NCBI GenBank assembly: GCA_036927565.1
Contig: JAYESD010000008.1
Location: forward strand, 166,804,922 to 166,868,921
Length of the DNA stretch: 64,000 nucleotides
Direction: 5' to 3'
Source of the DNA: Tuctoria greenei
Lineage: Eukaryota; Streptophyta; Magnoliopsida; Poales; Poaceae
Position 1 is the first letter of the stretch. Every line of letters begins with the position of its first letter. Shown in pieces: positions 23,284-34,296 of the stretch. The notes beneath the pieces are model-generated. The model did no database searches and was not told the origin of the DNA. It was given only the letters and a program-made list of their open reading frames with translations. The position numbers and the translations under genes were made by a program.

Positions 23284-25120
23284 GATGTCATCGAAGGGGA
23301 ATGGGAAGGGGAAGCCAGTGAGAGAGTTTACGCCGGCACGAGACCCTTTCTTAGGGACATTGATAGCTTCGAGTAGATGTTCCCTGTTTCTGGTGCACGG
23401 TCCAGAGTCGGCTCAGGTGTGATTTCAGTGCACGTAGGTACAATTCAGTTTCAATCAAGTTATTTTATAAATTGCACTTGTTAATAATTTTTTATTATCA
23501 ATGTTTTTCTTTTTGCAGTCTGACTCAGAGTAGTCTGGGTCTGAGGCTAGGGGGCCGCTACAGGAGCCAGCTAGCGCTAGCCTCCCTTCGGAGCTGGCTA
23601 GCGCTAGCCTCCCTTTGGACTCTGGTGGTAACTAGCCTTTAGGGTCACAGGACGTGGTGGCGCCGCAGAGACGACGGACGAGAGGACCCACTTTGCGGCT
23701 CCTCCTCCGGTTCCTGTTCAACGGATCACTATCTGTCCTGTCGGAGACAGGTAAAAACTGTATAGTATATTAAATATTAGATGTTGTTTTCCATTACTTA
23801 ATAATTTAACATATTTTACAGATATTGGTGCGACTTTTCATTCACGAGCATCAAGAAACACCACATGTACGTTAATGGTGTCCTGGGGGCTATAGTTAAG
23901 TTGCACTACCGTGGTGTCATCGACAGTTTCTCTGCCCTGTTGTGGGATGACTACGCTCGTGTCTCTCACAAGGTCACGACACGGTTCAGGGAGCCGTGTG
24001 GAACGAGTTTATGGTAAGTTTAACTGTTTAATTTTTTCAACTTATTTGAATTATTAATGCATATCACTTAAATGTTTGTTTTCTTAAAGCTGAGGTACCA
24101 AGTAGAGGAACCGAGCATGGAGGACCATGTGAGACACGTGTTCTAGTACAACGCTCGAAAGCTAACGACGGCGGCATTGTCGAACGCCCGGATCCAGACC
24201 GTCAACGCGTACTACAAGCTGCACCCCCGGAAGCAGGAGCAGAAAAGGGGTCCATTTAGGAAGGACTCTGACGTGTATTTGACAGAGGAGCAATACGCGG
24301 AGGTAAGTTTTTATTATTAAATATTTACAATACCTATGTATGTTAACTGCATTTATGAAATATAAAACATGTGCATATTAGTATTTCCTGGTTACAGGGC
24401 CAACTCGAGGCGTACTTAGCTCTTTGTCGGCACTGGGCTAGCGAAGCTTTCATCACTAAGTCCACAAAAGAAAGACAATGCCGCATGGGGTCCGAGGGCA
24501 AGCACAACTACAGTGACGACGGCTACTTTCGTTTGGCTAAACGTATGGTAAGTACATTTCAAGTTTATTTATGTATTCCTAATATATTTTTCTTAATAAC
24601 ACCGCTATATAGGAGCGAGAGACAGGTCAGGAGCCAACTCCGACCCAGGATTGGAAGAGAGGTCACAAGGGAAGTGACCCTTCTCACCCAGGGCAATGTA
24701 GTCAGGTCACCACTGATCGATTGGTAAGTTTTCAAAATTCATCAATTTTTGTTATAGTTAATACTATTACTGACACACTTACAAGATTTCTTTGTTTTGT
24801 AGGAAAAGTACGAGCAGGAGATCACGAAGATATACGGCGAAGGTTACGATTGGGAAAACACACCGATCGACCTCTAAGCCGCGTACGCAAGCGGAGGCAC
24901 GAAGGTCCATGGATGGTGAGTTGGTCATTTGTTTTATTTTTTTTCAATTTATCTTCTTCTACTTATTGTTTTTCATTCTTTTGCAGATTTTCCATTTTTG
25001 ATGGAGTTGTCGACTCGAGGTTGGCGCGACCTCAGAGAGGCGCTTCATCGACGTAGGCCTCGTCCATTGGGCTGTCAAGTGGTCGTCTCTCGCAGACCCA
25101 GCTGGAGCTCCTTGCCTTGA
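23284..25120 (+). pseudogene. Second CACTA 2 gene, Transposase_24-like, truncated
   Basis: This is the counterpart of the second CACTA 1 gene. It starts ATG at 23284 (MSSKGNGKGKPVREFTPARD). The hallmark exon at 24398-24545 reads GSEGKHNYSDDGYFRLAKRM. The following exons read ERETGQEPTPTQDWKRGHKG and EKYEQEITKIYGEGYDWENT. A TAG lies in the exon starting near 23519 and a TAA near 24874. The coiled-coil exon begins near 24986 and stops soon after. The last exons seen in CACTA 1 are absent because a different repeat block starts at about 25130. Confidence 0.75.
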
Positions 25121-25129
25121 AGGAGATGC

Positions 25130-25560
25130 TGGCGCACTACGTAAGAAAGGCACATCCGAGACGAGCTCGAACGAAGAAGGGAGACGAACAAACTGTGCAT
25201 CTCCGTCATCGGGTCTCGCATTACTTGTCATTAGAGACGTGTGGCATGCGCGTTGCCGATCAGCCAAAGTGCGAGACAAGCTCAAAAGTAGCGTGTCTTC
25301 TTTCTTTGAGTAATAACAAACGATCTTTACAGTGTCATTGGAGACATGATTTGTGCGCGTCGCTCATCAGTATACATGAGAGACAAGCACTAACATTGCA
25401 CGTCGCACATTTATTGACTGATCTGAGACGTTCTTTATTGAAGAGCATCACAAATTTGTTTACTGATATGAGACGAGCTTTAAGGAAGCTTGTCTCCTTT
25501 ATTTAGGTAATCTGAAACGTTCTCTGTTACAGCTCGTCGCAGATTGTTTACAGGCAGGGT
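25130..25560. repeat. GAGACRAGC repeat block of unknown origin
   Basis: The word GAGACRAGC/GCTYGTCTC or a one-base variant recurs about eight times in both orientations, at roughly 25160, 25272, 25340, 25378, 25426, 25473, 25489 and 25531. One pair makes a hairpin (GAGACGAGCTT/AAGCTTGTCTC, 25473-25499). The arrangement resembles a CACTA subterminal array but uses a word unrelated to either flanking CACTA element. Confidence 0.55.
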
Positions 25561-26033
25561 CTCCTATTAGGTGCCCCCACCCCTGATTATACTGGTTGTC
25601 GACTGCATTTTGGAGCTAGCCAGGATTTTGCAGCCGCATTGCCAGTGTTAGCAACATACACATACATGAATATATGTATAGCCAAAAATATCACACCTTA
25701 AATTATATTGACCAATCAAATACACTGCTGATCCTAATTACAAAGTAACTAATTACACACATCATAACTATCATCATCTAATCCTATATACCGTAATGAA
25801 AATTCTCCCGATCAATGACTTCATTAATGATGAGCCTTCATAGCCTCTAATGCTCCGACTGAGACATCCTCAAATTCAATAAAATCACTGTAATCACTTA
25901 AAACATTATCAAATTGCAGTCACATTCGCTTAAACAGTCACATAAGAGAGCAAATATCTGAAGGCTTAGGAATAAATTGGTATACAATTGTAATAGACAC
26001 AGGAACTCTTAGTGAATGGAGAAACTATGTTAC
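25561..26033. other. Non-coding remnant, possibly Argonaute-gene intron
   Basis: Mostly AT-rich. On the minus strand it follows the donor of the Argonaute exon fragment. A minus-strand open stretch at 25919-25824 (ending AMKAHH and a stop) has no recognisable family. No further Argonaute exon was found. Confidence 0.35.
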
Positions 26034-26127
26034 TTGTAGCACAGGTAGTTGGTGAGCATCTGCAAAGCATCAGCAGAGAAATTGTTCTCATCATAAAGGA
26101 CATGGTAGTGAGCTGGTGTGCTTGTGC
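26034..26127 (-). pseudogene. Argonaute PIWI-domain exon fragment
   Basis: The minus strand reads (G)TSTPAHYHVLYDENNFSADALQMLTNYLCY and reaches a splice-donor-like AA|GTAAC. In plant Argonautes this segment lies near the end of the PIWI domain and holds the conserved PAHYHV and LCYTY motifs. The wording is closest to what I recall of the AGO1/MEL1 group. The upstream boundary falls exactly at the LTR of Gypsy A (26128). The downstream exon (ARCTRSVS-type) is not found nearby. It is either the broken remains of a host AGO gene or a captured fragment. Confidence 0.8.
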
Positions 26128-26987
26128 TGAGTAGGTTTAGGCCCGATCTTTCGAAAGGTAAAGTCGATTGGGGTGGAGAACTCGACGTTGATGATCTGTG
26201 GCACTCGAGCGGTTCGAGTACCCCTGCAATCACTACACCATGGCTCCGTTGGTTATCAAACGTGCTGCACATGCTTGACCTCGCCAAGAAGGCTAATCCC
26301 TGCAAGTGCAACCGAGAACATGAGCAAGAACGTCGAAGACACGATCTGAAATCTCGAAGTTGGGGTCTCATAAACTGTAGAACGGCGATATTATTGATCT
26401 AAGCAAAACCCATCGAATATGACTGGCGTATGCAGTATTTAAAGGCTAGAGTTTGGCCAAAACACGATTAGACGCGTCCCTAATGGACTCTTACGGGATA
26501 CAAGGCCCAAATGCCCGTTTCGGTGACACAACACCAAACAGAAATCTGGATTCGATTGTTTCGGCGATTCCCAAAGACTTCGGAGGAATTTTGAGGTGGG
26601 ACCAGAACCATTGGAAATTTTATCTTCTCCTATTTCTGTGCATATGTAGAACGTCGAAAACTGAGTCCGTATGCCTCCTGGGCGTTCATTTTAAGGTGGA
26701 CTGCTCCTGGACTCCGAGTTGAACTCGACCCGAGTTGTAAACTGTTTCCATCTACTTGTGGACGTCCCAGGTGGTTCTCCACGCTCCCAAGGCCTCCTTC
26801 CTTCACTTGTTGATCTTCTCCATTATTCCTAATAACAATTAAATCATCACATAGCAATCTATTCTCAAACTCACATGCAAAAGAAGTTAAGAATGAATTC
26901 ACCTGCTGATTTAATAACCGTGCCCATGCTCTTGTGATTGGTCCTTGCAGTTCAATGCGCGTCTCCGCTGTTGTGATGTCCTCATCA
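26128..26987 (-). repeat. Gypsy A 3' LTR
   Basis: It begins TGAGTAGGTTTAGG and ends in GTCCTCATCA on the plus strand (TG...CA). It matches 32318-33178 almost throughout. The pol reading frame continues about 110 codons into this LTR before stopping at 26630. Confidence 0.85.
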
Positions 26988-29900
26988 TCCTCCCCCTCTT
27001 GAATTGGAGTCGTCCTCGACTCAAGTTCATCTTCTTCTCCCAAGTACGGTCGCAAATCTGAAATGTTAAATGTAGGACTAACCCCAAAATTGGGAGGCAA
27101 TTCAAGCTTATATGCATTATCATTAATCTTTTCAACGATCTTAAAAGGACCAGCAGCTCGTGGCATAAGTTTAGATTTTCTCAAGTCGGGAAATCACTCT
27201 TTTCTCAAATGTAACCACACCAAATCGCCCGGTTCAAGTTTTACTTCTTTTCTACCTTTACTACCTGCAATCCTATACTTCTCATTCATCATTTCAATAT
27301 TTTTCTTTGTAGTTTCATGCATCTTAAGAATGAATTCAGATCGTTGTGTAGCATCCAAATTTATAGTTTCAGAAGGAGGCAAAGGTAGTAAATCAATAGG
27401 AGCACGGGGATTGAAACCATACACTACCTGGAATGGACTTACCTTCGTCGTGGAGTGAACGTATCTGTTGTAAGCAAATTCTATATGTGGTAAACACTCC
27501 TCCCACAACTTCAAATTTGTTTTCAAGACAGCCCGTAACATAGTGGATAAAGTACGATTAACTACCTCGGTCTGTCCATCCGTTTGTGGGTGACATGTAG
27601 TTAAAAACAGCAACTTGGTTCCCAATTTATACCACAAAGTTCTCCAAAAATGACTTAAAAATTTTGCATCACGATCAGAAACAATGGTATTTGGCACACC
27701 ATGTAAATGAACAATTTCCGTCATAAATAAATCAGCAATGTGTGAGGCATTATCATTCTTATGACAAGGTATAAAGTGTGCCATTTTGGAAAAACGATCA
27801 ACAACAACAAAAATACTATCCCTCCCCCTCTTAGTCCTAGGAAATCCCAAAACAAAGTCCATAGAAATATCCTCCCAAGGTACACTAGGAACAGGAAGAG
27901 GCATATAAAGACCATGTGGGTTAAGGCGAGACTTAGCTTTGTTGCAAGTAGTGCATCGTGACACGTAGCGCTCGACATCACGCCTCATCTTTGGCCAAAA
28001 GAAGTGTGTGGACAGCACGTCTTCAGTTTTCTTCACTCCAAAATGTCCCATCAAACCTCCTCCATGTGCTTCCTGCAAAAGTAATAGACGAACGGAGCTA
28101 GCTGAAACGCATAGCTTGTTAGCACGATAGAGGAGACCCTCTCACAGCACATATTTATTCCAAGTTCTTCCTTATCTACAATTTTCAAAAGCATCTTTGA
28201 AGTACAAATCAGTAGGATATAATGCTTTTATTGTTTCCAAACCAAAGATTTTATGATCAAGTTGGGACAGCATGGTATAACGCCTAGATAATGCATCGGC
28301 AATGATATTTTCCTTCCTTTTCTTATGCTTAATGATGTATGGAAACGACTCTATGAACTTAATCCATTTAGCATGTTGTTTATTCAGATTGGTTTGACAC
28401 TTAAGATACTTCAATGATTCATGATCGGAATGTATGACAAACTCCTTAGACCAAAGATAATGTTGCCAAGTTTGTAATACTCGCACTAAGGCATACAATT
28501 CCTTATCATATGTGGAATAATTCAGAGAAGGACCATGAAGTTTTTTACTAAAGAAAGCAACGGGTTTACCTCCTTGTATGAGAACGCCTCCCATACCAAT
28601 GCCACTTGCATCGCATTCTAGCTCAAAGGTCTTGTCAAAATCAGAAAGTTGTAGCAATAGTGCTTGTGTAAGCTTCGATTTGAGTGCATCAAAAGCTGGT
28701 TGCTTCTGTTCTCCCCATCAAAACGGCACTCCCTTCTTCGTTAGCTCATGTAGAGGTGTTGCAATGGTGCTGAAATCCCGCACAAAATGCCGATAAAAAC
28801 CTGCAAGACCAAGAAAACTACGAACCTGCGTGACGGTTGTTGGGGCTGGGCAGCTGGTGATTGCTTCAATTTTTGCCTCATCCATCTCAATTCCCTGTGA
28901 GGAAATGATGTAGCCAAGAAATGAGACTCGATTGGTGCGAAAGACACACTTTTCGAGGTTACCAAACAAACGTGCATCTCTCAAAACAGTAAAAACAACA
29001 CGTAAATGATCAAGATGTTTATCATATGACTTGCTGTAAATGAGGATATCATCGAAGTAAACCACCACAAATTGTTTAATGAAAACACGTAAAACCTCGT
29101 TCATTAAACGCATAGGATATCATCGAAGTAAACCACCACAAATTGTTTAATGAAAACACGTAAAACCTCGTTCATTAAACGCATAAAGGTGTTGGGTGCA
29201 TTGGTTAAACCAAAAGGCATGACTAACCACTCATAAAGTCCAAACTTGGTTTTAAATGCAGGTTTCCATTCATATCCTAGTGCCATTCTAATTTGGTGGT
29301 AACCACTACGCAAGTCAATTTTTGTGAAGATGATAGCACCACTCAATTCATCAAGCATGTCATCTAAGAGAGGAATAGGATAACGATATCGAATGGTGAT
29401 GTTATTAATGGCTCGACAATCAACACACATGCGCCAACTACCATCTTTCTTAGGAACCAAAAGAACAGGAACGGAACAAGGGCTAAGACTTTCACGAATG
29501 TACCCGCGGTCCAAAAGAGAACAAGCATCCATAGGAACAACTTCGAAATCAGCAAAATCATGGTAAGAACCAATTGAAAAATGTATTCTTGCTGTTTGTG
29601 TTACTCGAACCTTACCGCTGTTGTTGAACCATTGAATGTGGTACGGATGAGGATGTGCTCTTGTTGTCAAACCAAGTTTCTTGACGACGTCCGTGTTCAC
29701 CAAGTTATTGCAGCTACCTCCATCAATTATAGTGTGTACACGGAAGTCCTTGACGACGAGAAACATGTGGAAGAGGTTGTGTCGTTGTAGCTTGTCGTCG
29801 GTCTCCACTTTGGAGCTCAAGGCACGCTGCACAATGATGCTCCTATAGTTCTCCGTCGCCGCTGTACCAAGTACCTCTTCTTCGGTGTGTTCGTCATTTG

Positions 29901-31059
29901 GATCTGTAAAGTCAGTAGCAAGAGAATTTTCATCTTCAACATCCAAAGTACTATCATACCCGCCATCGTCGCGTGCTATGTATGCCCGTTTGCTCGGGCA
30001 ATATCTCATCATATGACCAAGTCCCTGGCAGCGGTGACACTTAATGTCGGAAGTACGACCCGTAGAAGGAGTGGACGACGAAGGCTTGAATGATGTTGCC
30101 TTGCTGCCTTCCGGCACGCGAGAAGGTGGAGCAGCAGGTATAGTTCGTTGGCCGCCATTGGGTGGTGTAGTCGCTGCACGGGGGGCCGAAGATGGTGCTG
30201 TTTTGGATGGTGTAGTTGCTGCACGCGGCGTGAAGTTGCTCCTCATGCATTGTTGCTGTTGTTGTCGGCCCTGCAATTCTTTTTCTGCCAACATAGCAAG
30301 CTGAAACAATCTGTTAACAGTATCATATTCTTTGTAATCAACAATGTCCTAAATTTCACGCCTCAACCCCCCATAAAATCGAGCTATTTTATCATCCATG
30401 TCCTCTACTACCCCACAACGCAGCATACCCTTTTGTAACTCTTGATAATACTCCTCTACGGACATGTTACCTTGGTCTAAACGCTGCAATTTTTTGCGAA
30501 GGTCCCGCTGAAAAGATGGAGGAACAAATCAAACACACATAGCTTCCTTTAATCTATCCCATGTTGGAGGATCAATTCTAGTTTTAACAAGTTCATTCCA
30601 CCATATGATAGCAAAGTCATTAAACTCACTAGTGGCTTGACGAACTCTATGTTGTTCAGGAACAAGATGGGAATTAAATTTTTGCTCTACTGTCATCTCC
30701 CAATCAATATAAGCCTCAGCATCATAAGCACCAGAAAAAGAGGGTATAGTAAATTTCACTTTAGCAAAAGGATCATCAGGAGGGCGGTTATAATTGTTAT
30801 GATTATTACCTCCCATACCTCGATGATAAAGTGGCAGTCTTGGCTGATTACTATGATCTTCCAGTTCATCATAAGCATTGTCTTCTTGTCTTCCAGCGAG
30901 AGGTAACCGAGCCTCAAAAGTATTCATCTGAAGAGCAAGGTCATCCAGTTGGCGAGTCAAGTTCGCCAATGACTCCTCCGTTGTTGCGTTGTATTTGGCG
31001 AACATATCACGTAACTCAACATGTTGAACACATTCGTCATTATTTTCTTCTCCTGCCAT
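26630..31059 (-). pseudogene. Gypsy A gag-pol polyprotein
   Basis: Gag starts MAGEENNDECVQHVELRDMF at 31059 and has a retrotransposon gag segment (PSFSGAYDAEAYIDWEMTVE) and a zinc knuckle (CHRCQGLGHMMRYC, near 30030). Protease has IDGGSCNN. Then come reverse transcriptase (VVVYFDDIL), RNase H (ELECDASGIGMGGVLIQGG) and integrase (H2C2 region, MDFVLGFP, IVSDRDAKF, HPQTDGQTEVVNRTL). In-frame stops occur at about 30529, 30350, 28716, 28171 and 27194; several look like CGA-to-TGA or CAG-to-TAG changes. Protease runs straight into reverse transcriptase (VVPMDACSLLDRGYIRESL), so the usual linker is deleted. A 71-bp duplication shifts the frame inside the reverse transcriptase. Not functional. Confidence 0.9.
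29043..29184. repeat. Perfect 71-bp tandem duplication in the reverse transcriptase
   Basis: 29043-29113 and 29114-29184 are identical. The unit spans the codons for the YFDD catalytic motif, so the motif is encoded twice. Seventy-one is not a multiple of three, so the frame breaks at the junction. Confidence 0.95.
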
Positions 31060-32300
31060 TGTTAGTAGGCAACAAAAGACAACAAAAAATGTTATCCCTA
31101 TCAACTACAGTGACAATGTGGAAGGTGGAAGGAAACAATCTCTCTCGCTCAAGCGTCTTACCACGCTCTTACAAGTGTTCTTACCGACACAGCAGGTGGT
31201 GTGGACGGTGAGATGAACTAATGAAGCGTGGGGTGATTGAAAAGGTACCTGTTATGCTCAAGAGAAAGGTGGAGCTTGGATGGCACAATGTAGTGGCTAA
31301 TAAGCAGAAAATCGTTAACAGCTAAACAAAGTTGAATAAGTATTCAATGTAGGAAACTGTTGCTGGTCAACTGAGTGCCCTAGAGCCTAGCACAACACAA
31401 GGAAGTATCAAGGCAAAAGAAAGACAGAATGATATAACCAAACAAACAGCACCAAGTGGTATAGGCCAATTGCTTTAATATGCGTGCTCTTCACTATTTT
31501 TTTTCTTTTTTTTTGTAATATTTTTTGATATTTTTTCTTTACTCAGTAGCACAAATATAGGAAGCACACAAATTTGCAGCTCAATTGGATGTAATATGCG
31601 GCCTATAGAAAATCAAGAAGATTCTTTAAAATTCGTGCTGAAACTTCGGAGGCCGGATAGCCTATCTTCCGAGGGGAATTTGGGCAATATAATTTCGCCG
31701 AACGCGGCTACGCGGCGGAAAATTGGATGCGAAATTTTGCGTAGATGAATTTGAAAAAAAAATCGCCCGATTTCGAGTTCGTATGCGAAAGTTATGGCCG
31801 TTTTACGGTAGGCTGTCCGAGTTACGTTTTTTTGGATGTTGATTCCAACTCGGTTTGAGAACAGAACTCGCAAACGGATACGAAAATGATCGGGAATTTG
31901 CACAGCAACTAATGGGGTGGTGTGTGATGATTCAAGGATGAATGGCACAAAGATTTGTCACCTAATCTAGGGCTGGCGATGCGGGAGTTCACGCAAGGCA
32001 GCTAGCTAGGGCAAACCGATGAACGTGGCGGATCGGTTTGTTATTTAGGGATTGTGGAATAGGTGTCGAATAGCAAGAAAACAAGGACGAAACACGATAA
32101 CTAGGACACAAAAACACAAAGCTAAACCAGCAACAAGACTCAACCACACGAATGCAAACTCAACAATGCAAACTGAAAAACGACTGGGAAGCGGTAAAAA
32201 CGATCTATTTTTTTTGTGGCTTTTTTGTGGACTCTAGGTACGAAACAAAATTGATCTAATGGAAGGAAGGAAAACAAAGATACCTCACGGGCAACCTGGA
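31060..32300 (-). other. Gypsy A 5' leader
   Basis: Non-coding region between the primer site and gag. A minus-strand open frame at 31948-31613 has no recognisable domain and is probably chance. A/T-runs lie at 31496-31545. Confidence 0.5.
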
Positions 32301-32312
32301 AATCTGATACCA
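32301..32312 (-). other. Gypsy A primer-binding site
   Basis: The minus strand reads TGGTATCAGATT just inside the 5' LTR. It matches the start of the initiator-Met tRNA complement (TGGTATCAGA) and starts 5 bases inside the LTR. Confidence 0.85.
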
Positions 32313-32317
32313 ATTGA

Positions 32318-33178
32318 TGAGTAGGTTTAGGCCCGATCTTCCGAAAGATATGTCGATTGGGGTGGAGAACTCGACGTTGATGATCTGCGGCACTCGAGAG
32401 GTACGAGTACCCCTGCAGTCACTACACCACGGCTCCGTTGGTTACCAACCGTGCTGCACACGCTTGACCTCGCCAAGAAGGCTAATCCCTGCAAGTGCAA
32501 CCGAGAACACGAGCAAGAACGTAGAAGACACGATCTGAAATCGCGAAGTTGGGGTCTCACAAACCGTAGAACGGCGATATTATTGATCTAAGCAAAACTC
32601 ACCGAATATGACCGGCGGCTGCAGTATTTATAGGCTAGGGTTCAACCAAAACCTGATTAGACGCGTCCCTAATGGACTCTTACGGGATACAAGGCCCAAA
32701 GGCCCGATTCGGTGGTGCAGCACCGGACAGAAATCTGGACTCGACTTGTTTCGACGATTTCCAATGAATCCGGAGGAATTTTGAGGTAGTACCAGAACCA
32801 TTGGAAAGTTTATCTTCTCCTCTTTCCGTGCATATGTAGAACGTCGAAAACGGAGTCCGTATGCCTCCTGGGCGTCTATTTTAAGGTGGACTGCTCCTGG
32901 ACTCCGAGTTGAACTCGAGTCCGAGTTGTAAACTGTTTCCATCTACTTGTGGACGTCCCAGGTGGTTCTCCACGCTCCCAAGGCCTACTTCCTTCACTTG
33001 TTGATCTTCTCTATTATTCCTAATAACAATTAAATCATCACATAGCAATCTATTCTCAAACTCACATGTAAAAGAAGTTAAGAACGAATTCACCTGCTGA
33101 TTTAATAACCGTGTCCGTGCTCTTGTGATTGGTCCTTGCAGTTCAATGCGCGTCTCCGCTGTTGTGATGTCCTCATCA
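32318..33178 (-). repeat. Gypsy A 5' LTR
   Basis: Direct copy of 26128-26987. It starts TGAGTAGGTTTAGG and ends CCTCATCA on the plus strand. Many single-base differences from its partner indicate an old insertion. Confidence 0.85.
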
Positions 33179-34296
33179 GTGGTGTAGATCTATAGGAACT
33201 CCGCTGGGTTGATGCTTCTGTCGAACCTCTCCGGGATATGTGGTCAGAACTTGCGTGGCCACATCGCAAAGAGGGGGTGCATAGCCAATGCCGCGCAGCC
33301 TCCGACGGGCTTCGTCGGAGAGGCAGGTGGGACATAAAGATAGTATTTAGCTAAACTCAAAGCTCTGTCTGTAATCCCGGCGGTATTACTGGCCTCGCAG
33401 GCGCTCGGGTCTTACCATCCCTCGAGTCCGATCTCGGGGGGTCTGCTGCACGACGTGCGGCACTTGCTGGTTCTGCGGTTGTGACACTGGTTGTGCTATG
33501 CATTGCTACAACGGTACTGGCTGCGCCAAGTAGTGTTGCTGCACATCCTGCTGCACCGAGTACTGTAGGGGATCTATCGAGCCGACATACTTCTGGTCAG
33601 GTGGCGGAGGGTTTACCTGTGGTGCACCTTGGACGGAGGAGCCTCGTGAACAGGGCATTGAGGGCCATATTCAGCGTCGAGGTTGTGCCGCCTCTCTCGC
33701 TATCGCTCGATGATGACACGACCGTCCATGTGAGCTTGACGACGGTCAAGCTCAGCCCTGAGGTCCTCCGTGGGGAGCCATCCAACGCTCGTAGGCTTGG
33801 AGGAGCGGTAGTTGGCAGTGCAACGGTCGATGGATGGCATGCGTGATAGCGACATGAGGCGCCTTCCCCTGTTGGGGGAGTTTATGGCAGCGATGACGAA
33901 GTGGTCAATGTCTTGGACCCACTACTGAGCGGCCCCTAAGAGGCATTTAGCAACGGTGGGTGGTGGAGGAGAACTCTGGCCGCCGCCAAAGCGCTCTTTG
34001 GGCTTGCTGTTCGGGGTGCTGGTGGAGCCGACTGAGCTGGGGCGTGTCCCGACGTGCCATCTTGGCCAGCCGTACCTGCACGGGGGCGAGACGGACCAGA
34101 GAGTGCCGCTCGAGCGACGGATCTGGTCACCGGACGGCGGCCGCAAAAACCACCTTCCACGGGCCTGATGAACACCATGGTGGTGAAAGTGCTACCACTT
34201 TTTTGAGGGAAAAAGCCCCTTTGTGGCTTGCCAAATGTCGAAGTGTTAATGCGACACTTCTCCTGGATCTGCTAAGGAGCAGCCCACGGAGGTTCT

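Larger units (their letters stand above)
17697..25120 (+). mobile_element. CACTA (En/Spm) DNA transposon 2, 5' end intact, 3' end missing
   Basis: The 5' terminus is canonical, CACTACAGGAAACGTG at 17697, followed by subterminal repeats of the ACTTACGTCGGC type. It carries TNP2 and Transposase_24-like genes in the same order as CACTA 1, but with different subterminal words. Coding similarity ends near 25120. No complementary GTTTCCTGTAGTG terminus or matching subterminal array is found to its right. The bases GTG precede the terminus but cannot be tested as a target duplication without the other end. Confidence 0.85.
26128..33178 (-). mobile_element. Ty3/Gypsy LTR retrotransposon A, decayed
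   Basis: Two direct LTRs (26128-26987 and 32318-33178) flank a minus-strand gag-pol region. A primer site complementary to initiator Met-tRNA lies at 32301-32312. A purine tract (GGGGGAGGA on the minus strand) lies just inside the 3' LTR, at about 26988-27003. Flanking bases do not match (no target duplication): the left side is the Argonaute exon and the right side is Gypsy B. The coding region has several stops, a deletion between protease and reverse transcriptase, and a 71-bp duplication. Confidence 0.9.

Noticed and set aside
26128..26781. Shorter LTR of 654 bp ending at TTCTCCA for Gypsy A
   Set aside because: Similarity between the two copies continues to 26987/33178, where a better purine tract and TG...CA ends are found.
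31613..31948. Protein-coding ORF in the Gypsy A leader
   Set aside because: No domain, no counterpart in the other elements; likely chance.
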